A DNA stretch of 51,873 nt from Pectinatus brassicae (GTDB lineage: Bacteria; Bacillota; Negativicutes; Selenomonadales; Selenomonadaceae), in assembly GCF_014201835.1 (NCBI RefSeq), contig NZ_JACHFH010000022.1:1-51873 (forward strand), in the 5' to 3' direction. Position numbers and translations under genes: made by a program. This document shows, in pieces, positions 37,614-46,201 of the stretch. The number at the start of each line of letters is the position of its first letter. Within the stretch, counting starts at the first letter, position 1. The notes under the pieces are model-generated. The model did no database searches. It was not told where the DNA came from and saw nothing but the letters and a program-made list of their open reading frames with translations.

Positions 37614-38447
37614 ATGTTTGTAAAAAATGGTACCAGTACCTTAAAAAAAGTCTTATTATCCCGTCCTGAATATCTTCAAGCCGCCCCGATAAATGAAATT
37701 GCCAAAAAATGGGATTTACAGCTTGATATCAATAAAATGATGCACGAGCATAACTTATTGGTAGAAGCTTATTTAGAAAATGGTGTTGATACAGAATTTC
37801 TTCCAGCTGATAAAGTACGTCCCAACTCTGTTTTCGCCCGTGATTTTGGCGGCTGTGTCCAAGAAGGTTTTATTCTTGGACGTTTCCGTGAACATCTGCG
37901 CGATAAAGAACATGTTGATTATAAAGCTAAAATGGAGGAATTAGGTATTCCTGTCATCGTCGAATGTAGAGAAGGACTTTTTGAAGGCGGTGATTTTATG
38001 TTTTTAAATGAACATACCATTGCCCTTGGCATGTTTGCCCGTACTAATGAAAAAGGCTATGAAGAAATACAGCAAGGTCTTACCCCTTATGGTTATGAAG
38101 TCATTCCCGTACCGGGAAAACCTGAATACCTTCATCTTGACATGTGTTTTAACCTTGTCGATGATCATTTAGCTGTTGCCTATAAAGATGGCATGCCTCA
38201 GGAATTTTTAGACCGCCTCAAAAAAATGGAAATTGATATTATTCCGGTAGAGGAATCAGCCATATTTGAGCACGGCTGTAATTTACAATCAATCGGTGAC
38301 CACCGTGTTCTCTCTTTGCAGCAAAACCTCTATGTAAATGAAGAACTGACCAAACGCGGCATGAAAGTTATTGAGCTGCCGATAACCGAAATACTTAAAG
38401 CTGGCGGTGGTCCACATTGTATGTCCTTCCCCTTGGAAAGGATTTAA
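37614..38447 (+). CDS. Amidinohydrolase/dimethylarginine-dimethylaminohydrolase-type guanidino enzyme
   Basis: 277 residues from the ATG at 37614 behind AGGAG at 37601. Single-domain pentein fold. Catalytic set is complete: D77 in FARDFGG, E124-G-G-D127, H174 in YLHLDMCF and nucleophile C269 in GGGPHCM. The size fits DDAH-like or related guanidino hydrolases rather than the 410-residue arginine deiminases. It would convert a guanidino compound into the ureido form, releasing ammonia or an amine. It is tightly spaced in the operon: 14 nt after the M20 gene and 5 nt before the AEC gene. Confidence 0.88.
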   Translation: MFVKNGTSTLKKVLLSRPEYLQAAPINEIAKKWDLQLDINKMMHEHNLLVEAYLENGVDTEFLPADKVRPNSVFARDFGGCVQEGFILGRFREHLRDKEHVDYKAKMEELGIPVIVECREGLFEGGDFMFLNEHTIALGMFARTNEKGYEEIQQGLTPYGYEVIPVPGKPEYLHLDMCFNLVDDHLAVAYKDGMPQEFLDRLKKMEIDIIPVEESAIFEHGCNLQSIGDHRVLSLQQNLYVNEELTKRGMKVIELPITEILKAGGGPHCMSFPLERI

Positions 38448-38452
38448 TCATT

Positions 38453-39373
38453 ATGGAACTTGCGGTATTAATTAATGCCATGCAAAAACTGCTGCTTTTT
38501 GTTCTGCTCGGCTATATATTACGCTGGAAACAACTGCTCACGCATACTGGCGTTAAAGAATTATCTTCATTAGCCGTCAACATTACCTGCCCGTTGCTGG
38601 TAATTGCTTCCGTCTGCCGTATGAAAACAGCTGACATGTCAATCGTACTACTTTTTTTAGGTGTAGGAACTATCATTTACGCCTTTCTTCCTTTTTTAGC
38701 CCGTATTTGTACTGCCATTCTTCATGTACAAAAAAGCGAAGGCGGTGCCTATCAATTTATGTTTATATTTTCTAATACCTCACTGTTAGGTTTTCCTATC
38801 GTTCAGGCACTTTTTGGCAATGATGCTGTATTTTATACGGCTATTTTACATATGCCTTTTGATATTTTAGTATATTCTTATGGCATCTACCTTATGCATC
38901 AGGGTGATGAACAAAACAATTTCAGCTGTCATAGTCTATGTAATGCCGGGCTTATTCTTACCATTTTTGCTCTAATCATTTATCTTGCCCAATTACAGCT
39001 GCCAAAACTTATTGTCGATGCCACCTATACAATGGGCAATATCACTACACCGATTTCCATGCTGATTATCGGTGCTTCACTGCGTGAAGTTCGTATAACT
39101 GACATTTTCCGCGAGCAACGTCTTTATATAATGTCGGTAATAAGGCTCATAATTCTGCCTTTAATTATTTATGTTTTATTAATCAATTTTACTCATTTTG
39201 ATAAAATACTCATCGGCATCGCCACAATCGCCTTTGGTATGCCGGTTGGCTCAATGATTGTAATGCTGGCTAATGAATTTGACAATAATATTGAACTGGC
39301 TGCTAAATCTGTATCACTTACAACTGCAGCTGCTCTTGTAACTATCCCCTTACTAAGCATGCTTATAAAATAA
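38453..39373 (+). CDS. AEC family transporter (auxin efflux carrier type)
   Basis: 306 residues with about ten hydrophobic segments in two halves, as in AEC carriers and bacterial malate permeases. NITCPLLVIASV and FSNTSLLGFPIVQALFG in the first half and GMPVGSMIVMLANEF in the second half are typical helix-break motifs. The ATG at 38453 is chosen over a longer frame from 38417 that would overlap the amidinohydrolase; AAAGGA precedes it. In this operon it would export or exchange an organic anion, perhaps the 2-hydroxy acid product. Followed by a terminator. Confidence 0.85.
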   Translation: MELAVLINAMQKLLLFVLLGYILRWKQLLTHTGVKELSSLAVNITCPLLVIASVCRMKTADMSIVLLFLGVGTIIYAFLPFLARICTAILHVQKSEGGAYQFMFIFSNTSLLGFPIVQALFGNDAVFYTAILHMPFDILVYSYGIYLMHQGDEQNNFSCHSLCNAGLILTIFALIIYLAQLQLPKLIVDATYTMGNITTPISMLIIGASLREVRITDIFREQRLYIMSVIRLIILPLIIYVLLINFTHFDKILIGIATIAFGMPVGSMIVMLANEFDNNIELAAKSVSLTTAAALVTIPLLSMLIK

Positions 39374-39387
39374 ATCTTTACACGAAA

Positions 39388-39418
39388 GAAGCCGACTCTT
39401 GATGAGCCGGCTTTTTTT
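39388..39418 (+). terminator. Rho-independent terminator of the catabolic operon
   Basis: Stem AAGCCGACTC (39389-39398) with GAGCCGGCTT (39404-39413), one mismatch, then seven T. Confidence 0.85.
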
Positions 39419-40556
39419 AATACTGACGCTGCAGACGCACTTTTTTCAATCTTCTTATCGCCAAAAACAACGCAATCATTCCATAGATCAATAAAGATGA
39501 AACATTAGTTATAAAATGCGGCGAATGACCTGAAAGTATCATACTGCGCATAGCTGGTGCCATATAACTCAGCGGCATAAGCGCTGAAAAAATCTTATTA
39601 ATAAATGGCATATACGTTACTGGAAAAGTTGCCCCTGACGACAAAAAAATTGGAACGACAATAATGATCCCCAGCTGGTAAAAATAAAACATTACCCTGA
39701 AAAAAGAAATCAAAAAAGCCCCCAGTGATGTCACCGCAAAAACAAATACTATTCCCATTGCAAGCAGTTCTAATAAACTGCCGGAAAATGGCGTCCCGTG
39801 TACTAATATAGCAATTGCTGCTAAAATTATATAATATACAATTCCCAGCAGCCAAAATGGAATTAATTTACCAAGCATAACCTGCTTAGCACTATATTCC
39901 TTATATTTACCCAAATTATATTCCATGAGCATTGAACCTGATGCACAAAAAAACAGCGCCATATGAAAAGATATCATTAAAAGTGCATATACAAAGTAAT
40001 TTGTATAACTTAAATAAGGGTTATATAATATTCTAAATTCCTTTTGAACAGGCGTAACCATATTATTCGCCTGCTCCGGCATATAATTTTTTTCCAATAA
40101 TAAATTAACCCCGATATTTTGTGAAATATCACTTATTATATTCTGGGCATTGGTTATGGCTGTACTAGCAACAAGCATATTCGTTCCATCAGCTTCAAAC
40201 AAAACAGGACTTGATAAGTGGGTATTTATTCTTTTCATTAAATCTATCGGAATATAAATAGCCGCATCTGCTTTTCGCTGTCGTAAATATTCCTGCATGT
40301 CTTCTTGTGAATTAGCATAACCAATAACTTTAAAGTATTCCGAGTCTTCGAAGCAGTGTGCTATTTCACGACTGATGTGCGACTGACTTTCATCATATAT
40401 AATAATAGGAATATTATCCACTGAATGTTTTAAAAACAACGTATTAAATATTAAAAAATATGCCAATGGAATGACAAAGGGAATATAAGCTATTCTTGGT
40501 GCCTTAGTCAGCATCCATTTAAATTCCGCAATAACAATTTTCTTAATTACTGACAT
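39417..40556 (-). CDS. ABC-2 type transporter permease (second of pair)
   Basis: 379 residues. One N-terminal membrane helix (about 18-40), a large outer domain of about 140 residues (DESQSHISREIAHCF, then QEDMQEYLRQRKADAAIYIP), and five C-terminal helices, the ABC2_membrane_3 layout. ATG at 40556 is preferred because GAGGAG lies 7 nt ahead; it overlaps the upstream permease by 14 bp. Its fellow permease has the same topology and a matching PIVIYD..QDDM pattern, so they probably form a heterodimer. No ATPase gene accompanies them. Role: drug or lipid-like compound export with the neighbouring membrane-fusion protein. Confidence 0.85.
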   Translation of the reverse strand: MSVIKKIVIAEFKWMLTKAPRIAYIPFVIPLAYFLIFNTLFLKHSVDNIPIIIYDESQSHISREIAHCFEDSEYFKVIGYANSQEDMQEYLRQRKADAAIYIPIDLMKRINTHLSSPVLFEADGTNMLVASTAITNAQNIISDISQNIGVNLLLEKNYMPEQANNMVTPVQKEFRILYNPYLSYTNYFVYALLMISFHMALFFCASGSMLMEYNLGKYKEYSAKQVMLGKLIPFWLLGIVYYIILAAIAILVHGTPFSGSLLELLAMGIVFVFAVTSLGAFLISFFRVMFYFYQLGIIIVVPIFLSSGATFPVTYMPFINKIFSALMPLSYMAPAMRSMILSGHSPHFITNVSSLLIYGMIALFLAIRRLKKVRLQRQY

Positions 40557-41664
40557 TTGCATTCTCCTCTATGGACTGATTAATACGCCGCTTACAAATA
40601 AACATAGTTGCCAGCAGCATAATCATTCCTGCACCATAAAGAATCGTGCTATTTATATATAAATCGCCAGAATAGCCCACAAGTAAAATATCACGTGCAA
40701 CATTGGAAATATATGTCATTGGCAAAAAATATGAATATATACGTACAGGCATAGTCTGGGCAATAGCCGGCCAGGTGTATCCTGAATATATAAATGATGG
40801 CATAATATACATCAGGACAAGTGGTGATATTGGCTGCTGGTGATTCTTAGCTGCTGCCGAAAGCAAAAAGCCAAAACTGCAAATAGCAAAAGTAAACGCA
40901 CTATAAATAAGCAGTAAATCTATTATGCTGCCACGCATCACTATATTAAAAAACTCCACACAAATCCCCATACCAATGAGACCCGATAAAATTGACAATG
41001 GCCAATATACAGCTAATTTACCTATTACAATAGCAGTAATAGAAAATTTTTTCAAAAATCTTCTGGCATCATATTCCCGTACAAATGCCAGACACGCTGT
41101 CAACAAAATCGCAATCTGTATACTATGTGCAACTAAACCCGGCGCTAAAAAAGGTGTATAAGCTGCTGTAGGATTATACAACATACGCATAGTAAAGCTT
41201 ATCGGTGAAGATACACCCGGCAGCCTGATCTGCGAATTATATGTAGAAATTATTTCTGTAGCATATGTCTGTATGGTATTGGAATACATCATATTTTTCG
41301 CATTTATTTCCAATAATACATGATTTTCCTTATGTTTTTTTATATTCTTGGAGAAATCATTAGGAATTTCCACTGCCAAATACGCTTCATCATTATCAAT
41401 ATATCGCTTCATATCGTCTTGTGTATTTACCATACCGACAATCTTAAATCGTTCCGAATCATAAAATTCCTGGCTGAGCATTCTGCTGCTGGCGGTTTGG
41501 TCCTGATCATAAATCACTATGGGAATATGCTTTAATGTTTGGGCTGAAAACATTGAACCAAAAAACAGCGCATAAAAAATAGGTGCATACAATAGTACAC
41601 AGCCAAATTTATTTTGAAAAAACAAATATGATAGTTCTCGCATAAAAATAATTGGTATTTTCAT
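40543..41664 (-). CDS. ABC-2 type transporter permease (first of pair)
   Basis: 373 residues with the same architecture as the following permease: N-terminal helix (about 20-40), external domain with PIVIYDQDQTASSRMLSQEF and TQDDMKRYIDNDEAYLAVEIP, then five helices. The two share roughly the same order of motifs and probably came from a duplication. The gene starts 8 nt after the membrane-fusion protein gene ends. The trio resembles YhiI-RbbA-YhhJ or YbhGFSR exporters of proteobacteria, except that the ATPase member is missing. Confidence 0.85.
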   Translation of the reverse strand: MKIPIIFMRELSYLFFQNKFGCVLLYAPIFYALFFGSMFSAQTLKHIPIVIYDQDQTASSRMLSQEFYDSERFKIVGMVNTQDDMKRYIDNDEAYLAVEIPNDFSKNIKKHKENHVLLEINAKNMMYSNTIQTYATEIISTYNSQIRLPGVSSPISFTMRMLYNPTAAYTPFLAPGLVAHSIQIAILLTACLAFVREYDARRFLKKFSITAIVIGKLAVYWPLSILSGLIGMGICVEFFNIVMRGSIIDLLLIYSAFTFAICSFGFLLSAAAKNHQQPISPLVLMYIMPSFIYSGYTWPAIAQTMPVRIYSYFLPMTYISNVARDILLVGYSGDLYINSTILYGAGMIMLLATMFICKRRINQSIEENANVSN

Positions 41665-41672
41665 ATTAATTT

Positions 41673-42674
41673 CTAATCCTCAATATGAAATTGCATACCT
41701 GGTCTGATTTTAGGCGAATTTATCTGTATTTTTACATTAAAGGTGATAATATCCTGCCCGCCTCGTTCACTTGTCGAACGATAGGTAGCAAACTCTGCTT
41801 TTTTGCTGACATCAACAATTTTACCTTTAAGTTTCAAATCACCATTACGAGCTGCTAAAGTAACTTCTGTTCCTACTGGGTATTTAGACAAATTTGTCTC
41901 TGGTACCTTAATATTGACCCAGTTATCTAACGGATTTTGTACACAAACAATTGGTGTAGATGTTGACAGCATCGTTCCTTCATCTACATATTTAGCACTT
42001 ATTACTCCATCAAATGGCGCACGAATTGTCGTTTCATCTAAAGAAACCTCTATCTGCTGCAATGATGCCTGAGCTTGTTCTATTTGTTTATCAACATTGT
42101 CTTCGCTCGCTTCGTCAACATTTTTCTGCAATAAATCAGCATTTGTACTGGCTAAATTAGCTTGAGCCTGATTATAAGCAGATTCTGCTGCTTCCAATGT
42201 ATTACGATAAGTATCTACTGTTGCCTCTGATACTGCACCTGACGACAATAATGAATTATATCTATTATAATTACTTCTAGCAAGCTTTAAGTCAGACTCC
42301 GCTTTTTCTAATTGTGCATTAGATGCCTGTACCGCTAAACTCGTCGTTTGTCCTTGCAATAATGTAGTTAATGACGCCTGTTTTTTTTGCGCCTGTAATG
42401 CTTTAATTTTGGCTTTAGCTTCATTGATTTGCGCCTCAATATCACGCTTATCAATGTATGCTAATACTTGTCCTTTCTTGACCTGATCGCCTTCCTTTAC
42501 TAAAAGTTTTACTAATCTTCCAGCTACCTTAGTATTAATATCCACTTCCGTTGCATCTGAACGTCCCCAAATAACTTTATCTTTATTATTAGAACCACAG
42601 CCTGCAGAAAGCACGACAGCCGCTAAAAACAAAAAAACAATAGCCGCTAAAATATAATTTCTGTATCCTTGCAT
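41673..42674 (-). CDS. HlyD-family membrane-fusion protein (predicted lipoprotein)
   Basis: 333 residues. The N-terminus is a signal anchor with a lipobox-like LSAGC (Cys26). The biotinyl-lipoyl-like half domain (VNTKVAGRLVKLLVKEGDQVKKGQ) is followed by a long coiled-coil hairpin (about 80-205, rich in Ala/Gln/Lys) and the second lipoyl half (TIRAPFDGVISAKYVDEG), then a beta-barrel domain. Such adaptors link an inner-membrane exporter to the outer envelope, which fits a diderm Negativicute. It heads the operon with two ABC-2 permeases. Confidence 0.9.
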   Translation of the reverse strand: MQGYRNYILAAIVFLFLAAVVLSAGCGSNNKDKVIWGRSDATEVDINTKVAGRLVKLLVKEGDQVKKGQVLAYIDKRDIEAQINEAKAKIKALQAQKKQASLTTLLQGQTTSLAVQASNAQLEKAESDLKLARSNYNRYNSLLSSGAVSEATVDTYRNTLEAAESAYNQAQANLASTNADLLQKNVDEASEDNVDKQIEQAQASLQQIEVSLDETTIRAPFDGVISAKYVDEGTMLSTSTPIVCVQNPLDNWVNIKVPETNLSKYPVGTEVTLAARNGDLKLKGKIVDVSKKAEFATYRSTSERGGQDIITFNVKIQINSPKIRPGMQFHIED

Positions 42675-42748
42675 GTATAATAATGCCTCCCGCTTAATTA
42701 AAGAACATAATTCATATCATACCAAATAAGAATAAACATGTATAATAC

Positions 42749-42798
42749 AAAAACGAGAATGAAATAATACAATTTATGTATCAATCATTCTCGTTTTT
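42749..42798 (-). terminator. Terminator between lysR and the exporter operon
   Basis: Perfect 14-bp stem AAAAACGAGAATGA (42749-42762) with TCATTCTCGTTTTT (42785-42798). The stem has A-runs and T-runs at both ends, so it can work for both strands; its natural user is the LysR gene ending at 42799. Confidence 0.8.
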
Positions 42799-43674
42799 TT
42801 ATTCAGCCATTATTAGTTTTAAAAATTTATCCGCAACATTAGATAATTTATATTTCTTTAGCCATATAATATGCGGATTTATTTGAGATGTAGGACGATC
42901 AACTATTTTATAAACCATATCATTTTCTTCATATTTAACCCAATTTGCCGCTTTGGGAATTAGTGCTATTCCCAGTCCTGTTTTTGCTAATAATAACATC
43001 GAACGTACATCATCATGAACACAAACAATATTGGGCTTAATTTCACTATTTTTATAATAAGCTGTAAGATGTTCCTCTGCTTTCATATTGATAATCAATG
43101 GTCTATCAGCCAGTTCTTCAAATGTAGTTGTCTTTTTCAATGGGGCTGTATCCCATTTTTTGCGCATAACTGCAATAAGCGGTTCTTTAGGCATTGCTAT
43201 ATAATTATATAATTTATGATTAAAAGGAGGGAACACTATACTTAAGTCTACTACTCTTTTTTCTAATAAAGAAAGAATACTATGCTGCATATCATCATAA
43301 AAGCGAAATTGTACCTGCGGATAACGTTCATTAAATATAGATACCTGCTCTGATAAAAATGGTGCTCCCCATGATGTTGCCGAGCCAATACTTAATATTC
43401 CCGCTGTCCCATTATGAACATCCTGTAATTTTTTCTCAAGTATATTTATTGATTCTAAAATTTCTTTTCCTTGTTCATGCAGTATAGCCCCTGCACTTGT
43501 AAGCTCAATATTTCTCCCCACCTTATGCATAAGTTCTACGCCAAGCTCTTTTTCCAAAACTTTTATTTGATGACTTAGCGGTGGCTGTGTCATATTAAGT
43601 TTTTTAGCGGCATTTGTTACACTTGCCTCATTAGCTACAGTAATAAAATAATGTAATTTTTTTAAGTCCAGCAA
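42799..43674 (-). CDS. LysR-family transcriptional regulator
   Basis: 292 residues from a TTG start at 43674 behind GAGGA; an ATG at 43689 in frame would add five residues but lacks a site. The N-terminal winged helix shows DLKKLHYFITVANEASVTNAAKKLNMTQPPLSHQIKVLE in outline, and the effector-binding domain has the IGSATSWGAPFL start of substrate-binding subdomain I. It lies upstream of, and on the same strand as, the exporter operon, separated by a terminator, so it may regulate that operon. Inducer unknown. Confidence 0.9.
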   Translation of the reverse strand: MLDLKKLHYFITVANEASVTNAAKKLNMTQPPLSHQIKVLEKELGVELMHKVGRNIELTSAGAILHEQGKEILESINILEKKLQDVHNGTAGILSIGSATSWGAPFLSEQVSIFNERYPQVQFRFYDDMQHSILSLLEKRVVDLSIVFPPFNHKLYNYIAMPKEPLIAVMRKKWDTAPLKKTTTFEELADRPLIINMKAEEHLTAYYKNSEIKPNIVCVHDDVRSMLLLAKTGLGIALIPKAANWVKYEENDMVYKIVDRPTSQINPHIIWLKKYKLSNVADKFLKLIMAE

Positions 43675-43796
43675 GATTAATCCTCGCATTCATATTCTTA
43701 TTGATATTACTTTTTCTAGATATAATATCATTTATGATAATAAAACTTATCTTTTTTTATTATAGTATATAATGACTAGGTAACGCTATAAAAACA

Positions 43797-43836
43797 GTAA
43801 AAAAATTAGCCGCCAGGGAATAACCCCGCGGCCTTT
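43797..43836 (-). terminator. Terminator of the GrlR-like gene
   Basis: Stem GCCGC (43809-43813) with GCGGC (43828-43832), plus inner GGG/CCC, followed on the minus strand by TAATTTTTTT. Confidence 0.7.
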
Positions 43837-44175
43837 TTAAATTAAATCCCGCAATTTTTTTAAATTAACATTTACCGTAAATTGGGGGTTTTCTATCATT
43901 TCCCCAACTAATGACATATTATCAGTACTAAAAACACCTTTTAATAATAAATTAAAAGAAGCAATTGCACCAAATACTGATTCACCAGCTGCATATTTAG
44001 TCACTGCTATTATTGAAGATGTATTTTCGTTTTCTAATTTATATTCGCCTATATAATAATATAATGAATTCCCGCCAAATATGGCATTGCCATCAATAGT
44101 AACAATTCCTGTCCCCAGTTTTCCGACATTCGATAAAAATTCTACCGCCCATAGTGATTTTTCGATGTGTACCAC
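43837..44175 (-). CDS. GrlR-like domain protein (112 aa)
   Basis: 112 residues from a GTG start. The core reads GTGIVTIDGNAIFGGNSLYYYIGEY, then a second strand set SIIAVTKYA; this pattern of a beta-barrel with GGxSxYYYxGxY is typical of GrlR-like proteins. GrlR of enteropathogenic E. coli represses type III secretion regulators by binding GrlA, but many relatives in bacteria without such systems are of unknown role. No type III genes are in the window. Single gene with own terminator. Assignment by motif only. Confidence 0.65.
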   Translation of the reverse strand: MVHIEKSLWAVEFLSNVGKLGTGIVTIDGNAIFGGNSLYYYIGEYKLENENTSSIIAVTKYAAGESVFGAIASFNLLLKGVFSTDNMSLVGEMIENPQFTVNVNLKKLRDLI

Positions 44176-44363
44176 CTCTTTTATCTAAAAATTAATTAAA
44201 TATATTTTTCACATATTTATAATATCATCATCACAAAATCAAAGTGTGGCAAATCTATGATATTTTAAGTAATAGTTCCATTTTTAGAGGAGTTCTCTCT
44301 TTTAACAACGAAACTTTATCTAACATAAACAATAAGCATAAAATTATTTTATAGGAGATTCTT

Positions 44364-44777
44364 ATGATTAAACCAATATGTAAAGATATTCATTTTCTCC
44401 AAAAAAAATCCCAGCCGGCAATAAAGTCAGATTTACCAATTGTAGTTGACCTTATTGACACCTTAAATTCATACAACAAAACCTGTATTGGTATGGCTGC
44501 CAATATGATTGGCATTAATAAGCGCATCATTGCTGTTAATATCGATGACAAAATTATAATACCTTTAATAAATCCCATTATTGAAAAAGCCAGTAAACCC
44601 TATAAAGCTGAAGAAAATTGTCTTTCACTTACCGGCAGCAAAAATACTACTCGTTATCAATCGATAGTAGTATCATATCTTGATAGTAATTTCAAAAAAC
44701 ACAAACAGACATTTACTGGACTTACTGCCCAAATTATCCAACATGAAATTGACCATTGCAATGGGGTTTTAATTTAA
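44364..44777 (+). CDS. Short peptide deformylase-like protein
   Basis: 137 residues. Deformylases remove the formyl group from new proteins with Fe2+ bound by a Cys and two His. Motif 2 is ENCLSL (the metal Cys) and motif 3 is HEIDHCNG, both intact. Motif 1 reads GMAANMIG where classic enzymes have GxGLAAxQ, so Gln is replaced by Asn or Met in the alignment; this is common in the short paralogues of Firmicutes. A TAGGAGA site precedes the ATG. The main def gene is presumably elsewhere. Confidence 0.8.
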   Translation: MIKPICKDIHFLQKKSQPAIKSDLPIVVDLIDTLNSYNKTCIGMAANMIGINKRIIAVNIDDKIIIPLINPIIEKASKPYKAEENCLSLTGSKNTTRYQSIVVSYLDSNFKKHKQTFTGLTAQIIQHEIDHCNGVLI

Positions 44778-44788
44778 AATTCCATTAG

Positions 44789-44823
44789 AAAAACCTCTGT
44801 ACTTTTCTCTACAGAGGTTTTTT
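44789..44823 (+). terminator. Rho-independent terminator after the deformylase gene
   Basis: Stem AAACCTCTGTA with TACAGAGGTTT around an 8-nt loop, then T-run. The A-rich 5' side lets it serve the convergent phosphoesterase too. Confidence 0.85.
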
Positions 44824-44837
44824 ATAGTATCAATATA

Positions 44838-45536
44838 TTATAAATGAAAAATTTCAACCTCTTTATATAGGCAATGACATTTTTTTTGCTTATTTAAAAA
44901 CTCCATATGAAAATGCCCGAAATACCATTTTTTATAAGAAATAAATGGATATAGAATAGTAAGCATATCACTCGTTTTATCTTTTGTTAATTCTGGATTA
45001 ATTGCCGGAGCATACTTTATAAAATATGGATTATCCAAAAATAATTGTTTAGGTGCCGTATGAGTAAGCACTACATCTACTTTATACTCATATCTTTTTA
45101 AATTGCCAATTGCATTATTATATTCAGCTTCATTATATATCTCCTCTTCCCACCATGAGATATTCCTGGCTCGATACATCTTATCGATAGAGTTAGCCCC
45201 GCCAAAACAAAAAAAGCTATAATTATTTATTGTAAATATTTCACCGCGCATAAGGTGAATAATATTGGACCTAATCTGATGAACCCTACCATTATTCCAC
45301 TGAGTAACTGGCAAACTATTAAGAACAGAAAAATTCTCATGATTTCCATCAATATAGGCAAAAACAGCTTTCTGTTTCTCCAGCCAATCCAGCTGATACA
45401 TATCACTGACAGAAACAGGATTATGCCATGGCAAACCAAAATCTCCACATATTAAGACAATATCGTTTTTAGTAAACATATAATTTTCAAAACGCTCTTT
45501 TGCCTTTCCATGAATATCTCCTGTTATGTAAATCAT
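44838..45536 (-). CDS. Calcineurin-like metallophosphoesterase
   Basis: 232 residues from the ATG at 45536. Metal-binding motifs are complete: GDIHG at residues 6-10, GDFG, GNHENF, the His in LTHTAP and the final GHFH. These place it among cytoplasmic calcineurin-type phosphatases of about 230 residues, whose targets range from nucleotides to phosphoproteins. An earlier in-frame ATG at 45554 is possible, but the shorter start puts the GDIHG motif at the usual place and has GGTGAGG ahead. Convergent with the deformylase gene. Confidence 0.85.
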   Translation of the reverse strand: MIYITGDIHGKAKERFENYMFTKNDIVLICGDFGLPWHNPVSVSDMYQLDWLEKQKAVFAYIDGNHENFSVLNSLPVTQWNNGRVHQIRSNIIHLMRGEIFTINNYSFFCFGGANSIDKMYRARNISWWEEEIYNEAEYNNAIGNLKRYEYKVDVVLTHTAPKQLFLDNPYFIKYAPAINPELTKDKTSDMLTILYPFISYKKWYFGHFHMEFLNKQKKCHCLYKEVEIFHL

Positions 45537-45687
45537 AGCCTCACCAGCTTCCATCTCTATTATATATTCATTATACCATCAAATAAGCGTATTTATAAAT
45601 AATACTTTTCATCTATATAAATATTATTTTTATAATAAAATCATCACTGTTTAAATTATTTAGGGAAATAAAAAGGAGTTGATTAAT

Positions 45688-46077
45688 TTGTCATTAATCG
45701 AATGGAATGATAATTTCAGCGTTGGTATCGAACAATTTGATAACGAACATAAACAATTAATAGAACTTGTCAATAACCTGCACATGAGCAGGAAAAGTGG
45801 TAAAGGAAATGAAAAGATACCTGAACTGCTTAGCGAATTGACAAAATATGCCTTAAAGCATTTTAGTGCCGAAGAAAAACTAATGACTTTAAAAAGATAT
45901 CCATTTTATGAAGAACATAAAAGAGCACATGATCAATTTTCTTTAAAAATTGTCGAATATAAAAAGTTACACCAACAAAACTTATTACATACCAATCAAT
46001 TAATGACTATTTTAAGGAATTGGGTCATCACCCATATTTGCAATATTGATAAAAAGCATGAAACCTATCTTAAATAA
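45688..46077 (+). CDS. Bacteriohemerythrin
   Basis: 129 residues from a TTG start (45688) with AAGGAG 9 nt ahead. Four-helix oxygen-binding protein with a diiron centre. The ligand set is visible: His in DNEHKQLIELVNNLH (two positions), His and Glu in HFSAEEKLM, His in EEHKRAH (two positions), and Asp with His in HICNIDKKH. It probably scavenges or senses O2 in an anaerobe; relatives deliver O2 to particulate enzymes in other bacteria. It faces a chemoreceptor gene across a shared terminator. Confidence 0.9.
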   Translation: MSLIEWNDNFSVGIEQFDNEHKQLIELVNNLHMSRKSGKGNEKIPELLSELTKYALKHFSAEEKLMTLKRYPFYEEHKRAHDQFSLKIVEYKKLHQQNLLHTNQLMTILRNWVITHICNIDKKHETYLK

Positions 46078-46086
46078 TATAGGCAT

Positions 46087-46169
46087 AAAAAAAGCACCGT
46101 CGTTCAAGCTAATAACCGGGCAATAATAAAGCCGGTTATTAGCAGCTGAACGAATTGGTGCTTTTTATT
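46087..46169. terminator. Long bidirectional terminator between hemerythrin and the second chemoreceptor
   Basis: A hairpin of about 80 nt: outer arms AAAAAGCACC (46089-46098) and GGTGCTTTTT (46157-46166), with inner arms CGTTCAAGCTAATAACCGG and its near complement. T-run at both ends, serving convergent genes. Confidence 0.85.
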
Positions 46170-46201
46170 TAATAGATGTTTTTTAAGTAAGTTCTTATTT
46201 A

